Shown here one piece after another: positions 15,833 through 25,589 of a stretch of 64,000 nucleotides of DNA. This DNA is from Anaerolineae bacterium (GTDB lineage Bacteria > Chloroflexota > Anaerolineae > Aggregatilineales > Phototrophicaceae): assembly GCA_021296065.1 (NCBI GenBank), contig JAGWBD010000003.1:1-64000 (forward strand), read 5' to 3'. Positions within the stretch are counted from its first letter, which is position 1. Each line of letters starts with the position of its first letter. The notes under the pieces were generated by a model, which did no database searches, was not told where the DNA came from, and saw only the letters and a program-made list of their open reading frames with translations. Made by a program: the position numbers and the translations under genes.

Positions 15833-17197
15833 CTACTCATCCACGTAGAGCAGATTGTACTCCTCAAGCAGAACGTTTGCTTCCTCTTCCGCCGCGGCCA
15901 TGATTTCAGCGACGTCGCCGTCGGTCAGCATGGCGTCCTCAATCGCCTGGGTGATGATGTTGCGCGTCTCGACGAAGGTGCCAAAAATGGCGCCCTGGGT
16001 CGCGATCGTCACCTGCGAATCGCCCAGCTGGATGCTGGCCGTGAGGAAGTTGGGGTTCGCCTCGTACCAGCCCTGCTCCTCCAGCAGCGCGATCGAGCTG
16101 TTGCGCACGGGCACGTAGCCGCTGATCTGATGCCAGGAGGCGGAGTTCTCGGTGTTGGAGAAGAAGAGCAGGAAGGCCATCGCGCCTTCCTCGATATCCG
16201 GGTCGAGGCCGTCGGTGATCCACATGGTGGCGCCACCGAGGATGTTGCCGGTCCAGCCGACCTCGTCATCGTAAACCATGTTGCTGGTGCCGATCTCGAC
16301 ACCATTCTCGGTCGCGTTGCGTACGATGCCGCCGGCGCTGGCGCTGCTGGTCATGATCATGGGCAACTGCTGGCTGTTGAAGGCCTGCACGGCGCCCGAC
16401 CAGTCGCGCTGTACGCCACTGTAGGCATAGTAGCCCGCGTTATACATGTCCTTGTGCCACTGCACGATGTTGAGCGCGGCGTCGGTGGTCAGCAACACCT
16501 GGTCGGGACGGGCGTCACGGCCGTTGCCATTGTTGACCAGTTCGGTGTTCTGCTGCGCCAGCCACTGCTCGAAGAACCAGCCGTGGTTGGGCCAGACGAT
16601 GCAGCCATTGACCGTGCCGGCGTCCACCAGCGGCTGCAGTTGCGCGCAGGTCGTCTCGACTTCCTGCCAGGTCGTCGGCAGTGTGTCGACGCCGGCCTCG
16701 CCAAGAATGTTCAGATTGGCGTAAAGGATGGGCGTCGAGGTGTTCCAGGCCACCGAGGACCAGTCGCCGCCGATGGTGTAGTAACTCGAGACCACCGGGA
16801 TGATGTCGTCGAAGTCCACCGCCTGACCCAGCACTTCGTCGCGGCCGGCGATGATCTGGCTGGCCGGCTTGAAGTAGCCGCTGTCGATGGCGAACTGCGT
16901 GCCGACCTCAAAGAGCTGCATGATCTCGGGCGGGTTGCCCTGTTCCTGCGAGAGGATGTAGGAATCCAGCAGGATCTCGTAGTCGCCAAAGGATTCGAGG
17001 TTCACCTGATATTGCGGGAACATCGCACTAAATTCCGCGGCACGCTCCACTGCCCAGTCAAAGCGATGGTCGGTGAAGCCGATTAGTGCATCGATTTCGC
17101 AGGGCGCGTCGGCACTGCAGCCCTGCGCCTGCACGGGCGCCAGCAGGGTCAGGCCCGCCAGCAGCAACAGGGTAAGTACAAGGAAGGTTTTACGCAT
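15833..17197 (-). CDS. ugpB: ABC substrate-binding protein, UgpB-like (glycerol phosphate)
   Basis: A 454-residue secreted solute-binding protein with an N-terminal signal sequence (residues 1-25) followed by a weak lipobox context around Cys27. Several stretches match E. coli UgpB as remembered: PPEIMQLFEVGT, SSVAWNTSTPILY, a MTSSASAGGI loop, GNILGGATMWI and SWHQISGYVPV. This supports glycerol-3-phosphate or its diesters as ligand, although a related sugar is possible. It is first gene of ugpB-ugpA-ugpE. No ATPase is encoded nearby, so a shared MsiK/UgpC-type ATPase from elsewhere must energise it. The 300 bp upstream hold Pho-box-like repeats. Confidence 0.85.
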   Translation of the reverse strand: MRKTFLVLTLLLLAGLTLLAPVQAQGCSADAPCEIDALIGFTDHRFDWAVERAAEFSAMFPQYQVNLESFGDYEILLDSYILSQEQGNPPEIMQLFEVGTQFAIDSGYFKPASQIIAGRDEVLGQAVDFDDIIPVVSSYYTIGGDWSSVAWNTSTPILYANLNILGEAGVDTLPTTWQEVETTCAQLQPLVDAGTVNGCIVWPNHGWFFEQWLAQQNTELVNNGNGRDARPDQVLLTTDAALNIVQWHKDMYNAGYYAYSGVQRDWSGAVQAFNSQQLPMIMTSSASAGGIVRNATENGVEIGTSNMVYDDEVGWTGNILGGATMWITDGLDPDIEEGAMAFLLFFSNTENSASWHQISGYVPVRNSSIALLEEQGWYEANPNFLTASIQLGDSQVTIATQGAIFGTFVETRNIITQAIEDAMLTDGDVAEIMAAAEEEANVLLEEYNLLYVDE

Positions 17198-17266
17198 TTT
17201 GTGTTGTCCTCCGCTTCAATGAAATTCGCTCCCGATCTTCGCGATCGGCAACACTGTAGTGCAAGC

Positions 17267-17296
17267 CCGTTAAGTGTACTTCATGGCCGGGTTAAG
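17267..17296 (-). promoter_or_regulatory. Pho-box-like half-site pair upstream of ugpB (proximal)
   Basis: On the minus strand CTTAACCC (17296-17289) and CTTAACGG (17274-17267) repeat with a 22-bp pitch, exactly two 11-bp steps, ending 70 bp upstream of the ugpB start. The octamers fit the PyTTAAPyPyT-type Pho box known from cyanobacterial SphR/PhoB-type regulators, though the last bases deviate. Binding is an inference supported by the ugp genes being a classic phosphate-starvation target. Confidence 0.45.
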
Positions 17297-17342
17297 ACGA
17301 TCGCACCCCCTTCCAGCAACGAACGGCCATCCGGCTGACGAG

Positions 17343-17361
17343 CTTAATCTGCACTTAACAT
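17343..17361 (+). promoter_or_regulatory. Pho-box-like direct repeat (distal)
   Basis: CTTAATCT-GCA-CTTAACAT: two octamers separated by 3 bp, i.e. the 11-bp pitch of PhoB-family binding sites. Orientation is opposite to the proximal pair and the centre lies about 155 bp upstream of ugpB. Four CTTAA half-sites in 95 bp are striking in this GC-rich sequence. Confidence 0.45.
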
Positions 17362-17497
17362 CGAAGGTAACGCCCCAGGGGGCGCTTGTCAAACGGCTCG
17401 CCTCTGAGCGCGTCGCCAGAGACAGACGCCGGTCCAGCACCTGCGCCTTCCCGTCATCGTCTGCCCGCACAGCGCTGAATGGGCAGGCGTGCAGCGC
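17362..17497. other. Remaining non-coding sequence between ugpB and the 17498 gene
   Basis: Together with the repeats above this completes a 300-bp gene-free region (17198-17497). Beyond the Pho-box-like sites I see no hairpin terminator, and no open frame here has coding character. Confidence 0.5.
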
Positions 17498-17887
17498 TCA
17501 GTACTGGAAGACGAGGCGCTCAAGCGCCAGCAGGGCCAGTTCAACGCCCAGGGTCAGGACAAGCAAGCGCAGGGAGCGCCTCTGCCCACGGTGTTTCCAG
17601 TGATAATCCAGACCGGCCACCGCCACGGCCAGCAGCAGCAGGCCGGCGCCGACAGCCACCACGTTGCGCAGCACCGTCATGACGCCGCGCGCGTTGGCCG
17701 GGGCGACCAGATTGTATTGGGCGATCAGCAAGGCCGAGCCGAACTCCACCGTACGCACCAGCGCCAGCAGCGCCAGCACGCCCAGAATCAGGGTCAGCAC
17801 ATAAAGGACGGCCGTCAGCAAAATGACCATGCTGCGGCGGGCAAGGCGGTTCCAGTCCTGGCCGGTGACGGATTCGCTGTTTGCCAT
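17498..17887 (-). CDS. Small three-helix membrane protein
   Basis: A 129-residue protein with three hydrophobic helices at about 20-43, 72-94 and 105-125 and a short cytoplasmic N-terminus. Helix 1 is rich in Leu/Val (VILLTAVLYVLTLIL) and the protein ends in ERLVFQY. I do not recognise the family with confidence. It is upstream of ugpB on the same strand but separated by 300 bp with regulatory repeats, so probably not part of that operon. Confidence 0.6.
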   Translation of the reverse strand: MANSESVTGQDWNRLARRSMVILLTAVLYVLTLILGVLALLALVRTVEFGSALLIAQYNLVAPANARGVMTVLRNVVAVGAGLLLLAVAVAGLDYHWKHRGQRRSLRLLVLTLGVELALLALERLVFQY

Positions 17888-17989
17888 GGGCCGGATTGTA
17901 GCGCGCGCCGCGTGGCTGCCACAGGCAGGGCCCTGCGCGCCTCACTGTGATATAGTGAATCAGGCATTCACGGGGGACAGGATACAACC

Positions 17990-18894
<905 letters not shown>

Positions 18895-18898
<4 letters not shown>

Positions 18899-19701
18899 GC
18901 GGCGTGTTGCTGCGCGCCACCTTGCGTCAGCACTGGCGTCCGACGCTCTACTGGAGCGCGGGTCTGGCGTTGCTGGGCCTCTACGTCATCGCCGTCATTC
19001 CCGACCAGGACGCGCTCGACAACTACGTCAGCCTGGTCGCCTCCATGCCGCAGCCCATTCTGGACGCCATCGGCGCGGGCGACACGCTGTTGCTGCGCAC
19101 GCCGGAGGGCTTCATCCAGTACGGCTTCGCCACCTGGGCGCAACTGATGCTGGCGGTCTACGGCCTGCTGGCCGGGCTGAACCTCTGCGCCAACGAGGAG
19201 GAAGCCGGCATTCTCGACGTGCTGCTCAGCCTGCCGCTCTCGCGCCGCCGCCTGCTGCTGGAGCGTTTCATCGCCTTCGCCCTGCTGACCCTGCTGATCA
19301 CCCTGCTCAGCGCGCTGGGGTTGGTGCTGGGCAGCGGCGCCACGGAGTTCACGCTGGCGCCCGCCGCGCTCTTCGCCACGGCCCTTAACCTGGTGCCCGG
19401 CACGCTGCTGGTGATGGCCTTCACGGCCCTGATGGCGGCCGCGTTACGGCGGCACATGCTGGCGACGGGCATCGCCGTCTTCTTCGTCATCGGCAGCTAT
19501 TTTCTGGATTTCATCGCCAGCGCCATCAGTGAGGGGCCACTCAACCAGCTGGGCCGGCTCTCCTTCTATCGCTGGAGCAGCGATGGAATCGCGCCCGGCA
19601 GCTTCCTGCCAACGGAAAACCTGGCCCTGCTGCTGGGCGTGACCCTGGTGTTGCTGGTCGGCGCCCTGTGGTTTTTCGACCGCCGGGATATCGGTCTCTA
19701 G
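18895..19701 (+). CDS. ABC-2 type exporter permease, first copy
   Basis: A 268-residue six-helix permease. It carries the family pattern NEEEAGILDVLLSLPLSRRRLLLERF in the cytoplasmic loop after helix 2 and helices at roughly 20-40, 80-105, 120-145, 150-180, 190-215 and 240-262. It is paralogous to the next gene (both start MSGV and end in RRD-IGL/VGL), consistent with a heterodimeric exporter served by the ATPase at 17990. Confidence 0.85.
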
Positions 19702-19720
19702 GACCGCGGAGGTTCGCCGC

Positions 19721-20527
19721 ATGAGCGGAGTCATCTTTCTTCACACATTACGCCGTACCTGGCTGCAGATGGTCTACTGGGGCGCGGGCCTCGGCCTGAT
19801 GGCCCTGTTCACCGCAGCCATGGTGCCCTTCTTCGACTCGATGAAGATGGTCGAACTGATTCAGGGTATGCCGCCCATTCTGCTGGCGGCCGCCGGTTTC
19901 GACGCCGACCTGCAGGTGCTGGCCACGCCGGAGGGCATTGTCACGGTCGGCTTCTTCGGCAAGTTCGCGCTGATCTTCGCCGCCTATCCGGTGGTGATGG
20001 GCATGCGCATCAGCGCCAACGACGAGGACAGCGGCGTCATGGAAGTGATCCTCAGCCTGCCGCTGCCGCGCTGGCAGGTCATCGTCGAGCGCTTCCTGGC
20101 CTACAGCCTGACGATTGTGGGCGTGGGCGCCCTGGTCTACGTCGGCCTGTGGCTGGGCGTGGCCCTGGTCGACGTGCAACTGGACATGGCGCGCATGGCG
20201 ACGGTGGTCTTCAACGTGGTGCCGGTGCTGATCTTCGTGCTGGCCTTCACCGCACTGATGGCGGCCCTCTTGCGGCGGCGCCAGCGCGCGCTGGCCGTGA
20301 CGACCGCCTTCGTGGTCGCCAGCTTTGTGATCGACACCGTGGCCGGCATCGCCGGCGAGGGATTGTCACAGTCCCTGCGCGCGATCTCCTTCTTCAGCTA
20401 TTACGATCCGGCCGGGATCGTGGAGCAGGGCCTGAACCCGGACAAGACGCTCTTCATCAGCGCGCTGGCCGTCGTGCTGGCACTGGGCAGCGTTTGGGCC
20501 TTCCGGCGCCGCGACGTGGGTCTGTGA
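19721..20527 (+). CDS. ABC-2 type exporter permease, second copy
   Basis: A 268-residue paralogue of the preceding permease with identical length, an equivalent NDEDSGVMEVILSLPLPRWQ loop and the same six-helix layout ending FRRRDVGL. A GGAGG site precedes the ATG and the gap to the first copy is 19 bp. Tandem duplication followed by divergence is the simplest history. Confidence 0.85.
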   Translation: MSGVIFLHTLRRTWLQMVYWGAGLGLMALFTAAMVPFFDSMKMVELIQGMPPILLAAAGFDADLQVLATPEGIVTVGFFGKFALIFAAYPVVMGMRISANDEDSGVMEVILSLPLPRWQVIVERFLAYSLTIVGVGALVYVGLWLGVALVDVQLDMARMATVVFNVVPVLIFVLAFTALMAALLRRRQRALAVTTAFVVASFVIDTVAGIAGEGLSQSLRAISFFSYYDPAGIVEQGLNPDKTLFISALAVVLALGSVWAFRRRDVGL

Positions 20528-20623
20528 GGCCATACATCAGCGTTTGATTAAGCCTGGCGCCACCAGGCGGCCAGCGCGTTATCCTCCACGGTCGACCCTC
20601 TGCCGGCCTTTCAGGAGTCGTCC

Positions 20624-22366
20624 ATGTCGGGTGTCATCATTCGTCGCACCCTGATTTGCGCCATTGCCCTGCTGACTCTGGCCGCACCCCTCGTGGCGCA
20701 GGCGCCTGACCCGACGGCGGCGTCGGACCCGCGCGCTTTCCTGCCCGCCGACGTCGACGCCTGGCTGAGACTCGATCTCGACGACAGCGACGCCCTCGCT
20801 GCGCTGAACATCGCGGCCCGTTCCGCCGCCCTGTTGCAACCGGCGCGTCCGGGTCTGCAGGCCCTGCAGGGGCTGCAGGGGCTGGAGCAGGCCCTGCCGC
20901 TGCAACAACTCGATACCGAGACCCTGCCCGTCTTCGCGCGCGACTTTGCGCCCTGGCTGGACGATGAATTGCTGCTGGCCTGGCGCGCGGACGCCGACGA
21001 TCCGAACCCCCTGCTCATCCTGCCCACGCAGGACCTGCTGCAGGCCCTCGGCAGCTTCAGCAACATTCTTGACGAGCAGGACCTGCTGCAGCGTGACCAG
21101 CACCAGGGCCAGCGACTCTGGCTGGCGGACCGCAGCAGCATCGCCTTCACGCCTGGCGCCGTGCTCGTCGGGCCGGAAGCGCTGGTGCGCAGTGCGCTGG
21201 ACGCGCAGGCCGGCGCCGCGCCCGGTCTGCTGGCGAGCGCCACCGGCATGACGCCGCGGGACGACGACGGCGCCGCCCGCGGCGAGATTCTTTCCGGCTG
21301 GTTGCGCGGCACACAGACGCCGCGCGCCCTCGCCACCCTGCTCTCCGGCAGCGGGGCAGCCGAGCCCTTGCTGGCCGCCTTCGGCCAGGCGCTGCAGGAC
21401 CTGGACGGCGACTCAACGCTGCAACAACTGGCGCCGGGCGGGGAAGCGCGGGCGCTCACCTTCTCCCTCGAAACCGACCGGCCGCGCCTCAACGAGCTGC
21501 GCCTGTCGCTGACGCTTTACAGCGACGACGACGGCGCCTTGCCAGCGTCGCAACCCTTTAACCCGGCAGTGCTTGAGCCCGTGCCGCGCAGCGCCATGCT
21601 GGTCGCCAGCGGCAGCGATGCGCGCCAGGTGACCTTCAACCTGCTGGCGGCCTTGCCTTTCAACGCTTTCGGCGCCGAGTTGCTGGGCGCTTTCGGCGTC
21701 GGGCAGACGCCGGGCGCGGCCAGCGGCGTCCTGACGGCGCCCGACGCGGACACCATCGGCGCCATCGTCAACGGCTGGCTGATGGCCTTGTGGGACCAGG
21801 CCAGCTTCGATCTGGAACTCGACCTGCTACGGCGGCTGAACGGCAGCTTCAGCCTTGCCCTGCTGCCGCGCCCCAACGATCCGCTGCCGCCATTGAACAT
21901 GCCCTGGGACTTCTTGCTTGTCGCCGAGGTGGACGACGGCCAGGCGGTGATCGACGCGCTCGATCGTCTCGTCTCGCTGACCCTTGACGCGCGCGGCCTT
22001 GCAGGCGACCCGGCGGACGAGAACCTGCGCCGCATGCTTCCCGGCGATGACTTTGTCGAGCCGCCGCTGCAGGTCTGGCTGGACGACGGCCTGCTGTTGC
22101 TGGGCACGGGCGCGGCGCCGCAGGCCATGGAACGCGCGCTGCGCGGCGACGACCGACTCATCGATCGCGCGCGCTGGCAGGCCCTGGCGCAGGACGGACC
22201 GCCGCAACTCTATGTCGATATCGCGCCGCTCTACGCCACCTTCCTGCCGGCAGCCGCCGGGCCGCAATTGCAGCAGGTACGTCAACTGGGCCTGCACAGC
22301 CACAACCCCGCCAACGGCCGCCAGCAACTGGATATCACGCTCACGCTGCCGGACCTGCTCGGCTGA
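20624..22366 (+). CDS. Secreted DUF3352-like protein
   Basis: A 580-residue protein with a signal peptide (cleavage near APLVAQA, residue 25) and a long Asp/Leu/Ala-rich exterior domain. The repeated layout of PADVDAWLRLDLDD, WLDDELLLAWRAD and LLVAEVDDGQAVIDAL recalls DUF3352 proteins, found as extracytoplasmic proteins of unknown role in cyanobacteria and Chloroflexota. Gene follows the exporter by 96 bp. Confidence 0.65.
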   Translation: MSGVIIRRTLICAIALLTLAAPLVAQAPDPTAASDPRAFLPADVDAWLRLDLDDSDALAALNIAARSAALLQPARPGLQALQGLQGLEQALPLQQLDTETLPVFARDFAPWLDDELLLAWRADADDPNPLLILPTQDLLQALGSFSNILDEQDLLQRDQHQGQRLWLADRSSIAFTPGAVLVGPEALVRSALDAQAGAAPGLLASATGMTPRDDDGAARGEILSGWLRGTQTPRALATLLSGSGAAEPLLAAFGQALQDLDGDSTLQQLAPGGEARALTFSLETDRPRLNELRLSLTLYSDDDGALPASQPFNPAVLEPVPRSAMLVASGSDARQVTFNLLAALPFNAFGAELLGAFGVGQTPGAASGVLTAPDADTIGAIVNGWLMALWDQASFDLELDLLRRLNGSFSLALLPRPNDPLPPLNMPWDFLLVAEVDDGQAVIDALDRLVSLTLDARGLAGDPADENLRRMLPGDDFVEPPLQVWLDDGLLLLGTGAAPQAMERALRGDDRLIDRARWQALAQDGPPQLYVDIAPLYATFLPAAAGPQLQQVRQLGLHSHNPANGRQQLDITLTLPDLLG

Positions 22367-22435
22367 TTTGCCGGGCCGGCGTGCCCCTTCCCATGTAAAA
22401 TGCCGCTTGCCGGGCGGGATCGGGGGTCTCTCGAG

Positions 22436-23369
22436 ATGAACAACGCCTGGCTGACGTTTCGGCTGACGCTGACCATGTTTGCAATCACGCTGTTCGGGCT
22501 GCCGGCGCAGGCGCAGGACGCGCTGATCGAGCCGGTCTGTCTGGTCACGGACGTCGGGCGCGTCGACGACGGCACCTTCAACCAGGGCGGTTACGAGGGC
22601 ATGCTGGCCGCCGCGCAGGCCAGCCCCGACGTCTACTTCATCGGCGTGGACCATTTCTACAGCGAGGCCCCCGCCAACCTTGTGGGCCTGCAGTTTCGCG
22701 AGGACCAGGCCGGCTTCCTGGCGGGGGCGCTGGCCGGCCTGCTGAGCGACAGCGATGTGGTGGCCGGCGTCTACGGCATCGACGTCCCGCCGGTCGCCCG
22801 CTTCCGCTGCGGCTTTGAGAACGGCGTAAAGCACAGCAACGAAGGGGCGCAGGCCCTGGGGGTCCACGTCCCCAGCTTTATTGACCCGGCGACGGGCGCC
22901 GAGACGGCGCTGCAGTTCATCGCCGAGGGCGCGGACGTGATTCTCGGCGCCGGCGGCGCTACCGGCTCCGGCGCCATTCGCGCCGCGGCGGCGCAAGGCG
23001 TTTACGTCATCGGCGTGGACCAGGACGAATACCTGACGACCTTCGGCCGGGGCGAGAGCCCGGGCGCCGAATTTCTGCTCGGCAGCGCCCTGAAACGCGT
23101 GGACCAGGCCGTCTACCTTTCCCTGCAGGCGCTGGTGGAAGGCGACGCCGCGACCTTCCACGGCGAGGGCGGCGTACGGCTGCTGGACGCGGCCAGCGAG
23201 GGTATCGGGCTTGGCGCCGGTACATGACGCGGATGTGCCGGAAGAAGTGCTGGCGCAGGTGGACGGGATCTTCGCCGCCCTGCAGGATGGCAGCCAGGAG
23301 ACCGGCTGCGATCCGGTCAGCGGCGCGCAGCTGGTGGAGCCCGGGGAAAGGCCGGCCGGCGATGATTGA
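22436..23369 (+). pseudogene. Decayed BMP-family binding protein (first copy)
   Basis: Closely similar to the intact gene downstream, with the same signal peptide type and PVCLVTDVGRVDDGTFNQ start. Two lesions are visible. First, 48 codons present in the second copy are missing in frame between the GM of residue ~56 and LAAAQASPDVYF, removing most of the first Rossmann lobe. Second, near 23205-23212 one extra base (GGGCTTGGCG where GGGCTGGCG is expected) throws the frame to a TGA at 23225, while homology to the C-terminus continues in another frame (VHDADVPEEVLAQVDG) to a stop at 23367. The product is very probably non-functional. Confidence 0.8.
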
Positions 23370-23469
23370 GTGGTCTGATCCGGCGCATCTGCTTTATCGT
23401 CCGGCAAATATTGGTTACAGTAGTATGCGTGTCCCCCTATCGACCATGAGAATGAGAGGAACCCTCGCT

Positions 23470-24588
23470 GTGAACCGAAAAGTATTGCTTTTGCTCACGC
23501 TGGTGTTGCTGGCGAGCATGTCGCTGGCGCTGCCGGCCCTTGCGCAGGACCCGCTGATCGAGTCGGTCTGTCTGATTACGGACGTCGGCCGCGTGAATGA
23601 CGGCACTTTCAACCAGTTTGCCTTCAAGGGCATGACCGACGCCGTCGATGACTTTGACCTTGACTCGACCTATATCGAGACCACCAGCCAGGTGGACTAC
23701 GCGACCAATATCCAGACCTGCGTCGACTCCGGCTATGGCGCCATCATCACGGTCGGCTTCCTGATGACGGATGCGACCCTGGCCGCCGCCGCGGCGAACC
23801 CGGACGTCTACTTCATCGGCGTCGATCATTTCTATGCCGAAGCGTCACCTAACCTGGTGGGCGTCCTGTTCCGTGAGGACCAGTCGGGCTTCATGGCTGG
23901 CGCGCTCGCCGGTCTGATGACCGAAAGCAACGTGGTGGCCGGCGTCTACGGCATCGATATTCCGCCGGTGATCCGCTTCCGCCACGGCTTTGAGAACGGC
24001 GTGGCCTACACCAACATGGAGGCTGAGGCGCTGGGCGTTTACATCCCCAGCTTCATCGACCCGGCTGCCGGCGCCGAGACGGCGCTGCAGTTCATCGCTG
24101 AAGGCGCCGACGTGATCTTTGGCGCGGGCGGCCCGACCGGCTCCGGCGGCATTCAGGCCGCAGCGACGGCAGGCGTCTACGTCATCGGCGTGGACCAGGA
24201 TGAATACGTGACGACCTTCGGCAACGGCGAAAGCCCGGGCGCGGAAATGCTCATCTCCAGCGCCATGAAACGCGTTGACCAGGGCGTTTACCTCTCGCTG
24301 CAGGAACTGGTCGAGGGCGATGACATGAACTTCGGCGGCAACAACGTCCTCTCCGCTGCGAATGAAGGCGTGGGCCTGGCGCCGCCGCATGACGCCGACG
24401 TGTCGGACGAAATCCTGGCCCAGCTGGACGATATCTTCGCCGGCCTGCAGGACGGCAGCATCAGCACCGGCGTTGACCCCATCACCGGCGAGATGCTGGA
24501 CATGGATGACATGATGGACGACGAAGAGATGATGGAAGAAGAAGAGATGGAAGAGGAAGAGTCGGAGTCGGAGGATTCCGACGGCTGA
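23470..24588 (+). CDS. BMP-family (PnrA-like) ABC substrate-binding protein
   Basis: A 372-residue secreted binding protein. BMP/PnrA proteins bind purine nucleosides or related ligands for ABC uptake. Motifs include VCLITDVGRVNDGTFNQ at the mature N-terminus, NPDVYFIGVDHF, REDQSGFMAGALAG and YVIGVDQDEY. Start is set at GTG 23470, preceded by GAGAGGAA; in-frame ATGs at 23446 and 23452 lack a good site. The last ~35 residues are an unusual Asp/Glu/Met tail (MDDMMDDEEMMEEEEM...). No BMP permease or ATPase lies in the window. Confidence 0.88.
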   Translation: MNRKVLLLLTLVLLASMSLALPALAQDPLIESVCLITDVGRVNDGTFNQFAFKGMTDAVDDFDLDSTYIETTSQVDYATNIQTCVDSGYGAIITVGFLMTDATLAAAAANPDVYFIGVDHFYAEASPNLVGVLFREDQSGFMAGALAGLMTESNVVAGVYGIDIPPVIRFRHGFENGVAYTNMEAEALGVYIPSFIDPAAGAETALQFIAEGADVIFGAGGPTGSGGIQAAATAGVYVIGVDQDEYVTTFGNGESPGAEMLISSAMKRVDQGVYLSLQELVEGDDMNFGGNNVLSAANEGVGLAPPHDADVSDEILAQLDDIFAGLQDGSISTGVDPITGEMLDMDDMMDDEEMMEEEEMEEEESESEDSDG

Positions 24589-24615
24589 TCCTGACCATCG
24601 ACCGGCAACATCCAG

Positions 24616-24646
24616 GGTTCCCGTCCCGCCAGTCGGGGCGGGAACC
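24616..24646 (+). terminator. Intrinsic terminator after BMP gene
   Basis: GGTTCCCGTCCC pairs with GGGGCGGGAACC (12 bp with one G-T pair, 7-base loop) and is followed by TTTG. It sits 28 bp after the stop and before the PhyH gene. Confidence 0.7.
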
Positions 24647-24686
24647 TTTGCTGTTGGAAGCAAGAAACAAGTCGGGAAGGTGCGAG

Positions 24687-25583
24687 ATGACCCTGTCGCA
24701 TACCACAACCCTGCCCCGGGCTGCTGACGCCTCCATGGCGACGTCACTGGTGGACGATTACCGCGAGAAGGGCTACCTCGTCGTGGCTGACGCCCTGACG
24801 TCGGAAGAGATCGGCCAACTGCGGGCCGAGACAGCGCGCATCTGCCGCGGCGCGCGCGGATCGCTGCGCAATGGCCTGACGCACAGCCCGCAGGAGAGCG
24901 ACGAGGAAGTCATCCGCCAGTACCTCTGCATCCACTTCCCGCACAAGATTTCGCCCCTGATGCGCGCGCAACTGGCGCACCCGGCCATCGTCAGGGTGTT
25001 GACGCAGATCATCGGCCCGGACGTCAAGTGCATGCAGTCGATGCTCTTCATCAAGTCCGCCGGCAAGCCCGGCCAGGCCTGGCACCAGGACGAGGACTTC
25101 ATCCCCACGCGCGACCGCAGCCTGACCGGCGCGTGGCTGGCGCTGGACGACGCCTCCGTCGAAAACGGCTGTCTGTGGGTGTTGCCGGGTTCACATCAGC
25201 ACGGCGTGCTGTGGCCGCTGGAGCAGCAGGACGACCCGCGCTTCGACTGCACCGACGAGAGCCAGGGCTTCCCCTGGCGCGACGGGGACGCCGTGCCGGT
25301 GGAGGTGAGGGCCGGCTCGATCGTCTTCTTCAACGGCTACCTGCTGCACCGCTCGCTGCCCAACCGCGCCCGCAGCGGCCACCGCCGCGCGCTGGTCAAC
25401 CACTACATGAGCGCGCAGTCGCTGCTGCCCTGGACGCAGTTTGCGGAAGGGACGTACGCCGCCACCGCCGACTACCGCGACATCGTCATGGTCGCCGGTG
25501 AGGACCCCTATGCGTGGAAGGGTACGACGGACGTCGCGCGGCCCTCGGTGCGCCCCAGCGGCGAGGGCGGCTGCGCGCGCTAG
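24687..25583 (+). CDS. Phytanoyl-CoA dioxygenase (PhyH) family protein
   Basis: A 298-residue Fe(II)/2-oxoglutarate-dependent oxygenase. The metal triad is visible as His and Asp in AWHQDEDF and the distal His in GYLLHRSLPNR, with the nearby Arg expected to hold 2-oxoglutarate. The hydroxylated substrate is unknown; members act on lipids, ectoine and natural products. Start at ATG 24687 is preferred over an upstream frame because of the AAGGTGCGAG site. It converges on the 25590 gene with 6 bp between stops. Confidence 0.88.
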   Translation: MTLSHTTTLPRAADASMATSLVDDYREKGYLVVADALTSEEIGQLRAETARICRGARGSLRNGLTHSPQESDEEVIRQYLCIHFPHKISPLMRAQLAHPAIVRVLTQIIGPDVKCMQSMLFIKSAGKPGQAWHQDEDFIPTRDRSLTGAWLALDDASVENGCLWVLPGSHQHGVLWPLEQQDDPRFDCTDESQGFPWRDGDAVPVEVRAGSIVFFNGYLLHRSLPNRARSGHRRALVNHYMSAQSLLPWTQFAEGTYAATADYRDIVMVAGEDPYAWKGTTDVARPSVRPSGEGGCAR

Positions 25584-25589
25584 GCTTCT

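Noticed and set aside
23224..23469. N-terminal extension of the second BMP gene (frame open from 23224)
   Set aside because: The extension is Arg/Cys/Trp-rich and overlaps the end of the decayed first copy in another frame; GTG 23470 with a good ribosome-binding site and signal peptide is the credible start.
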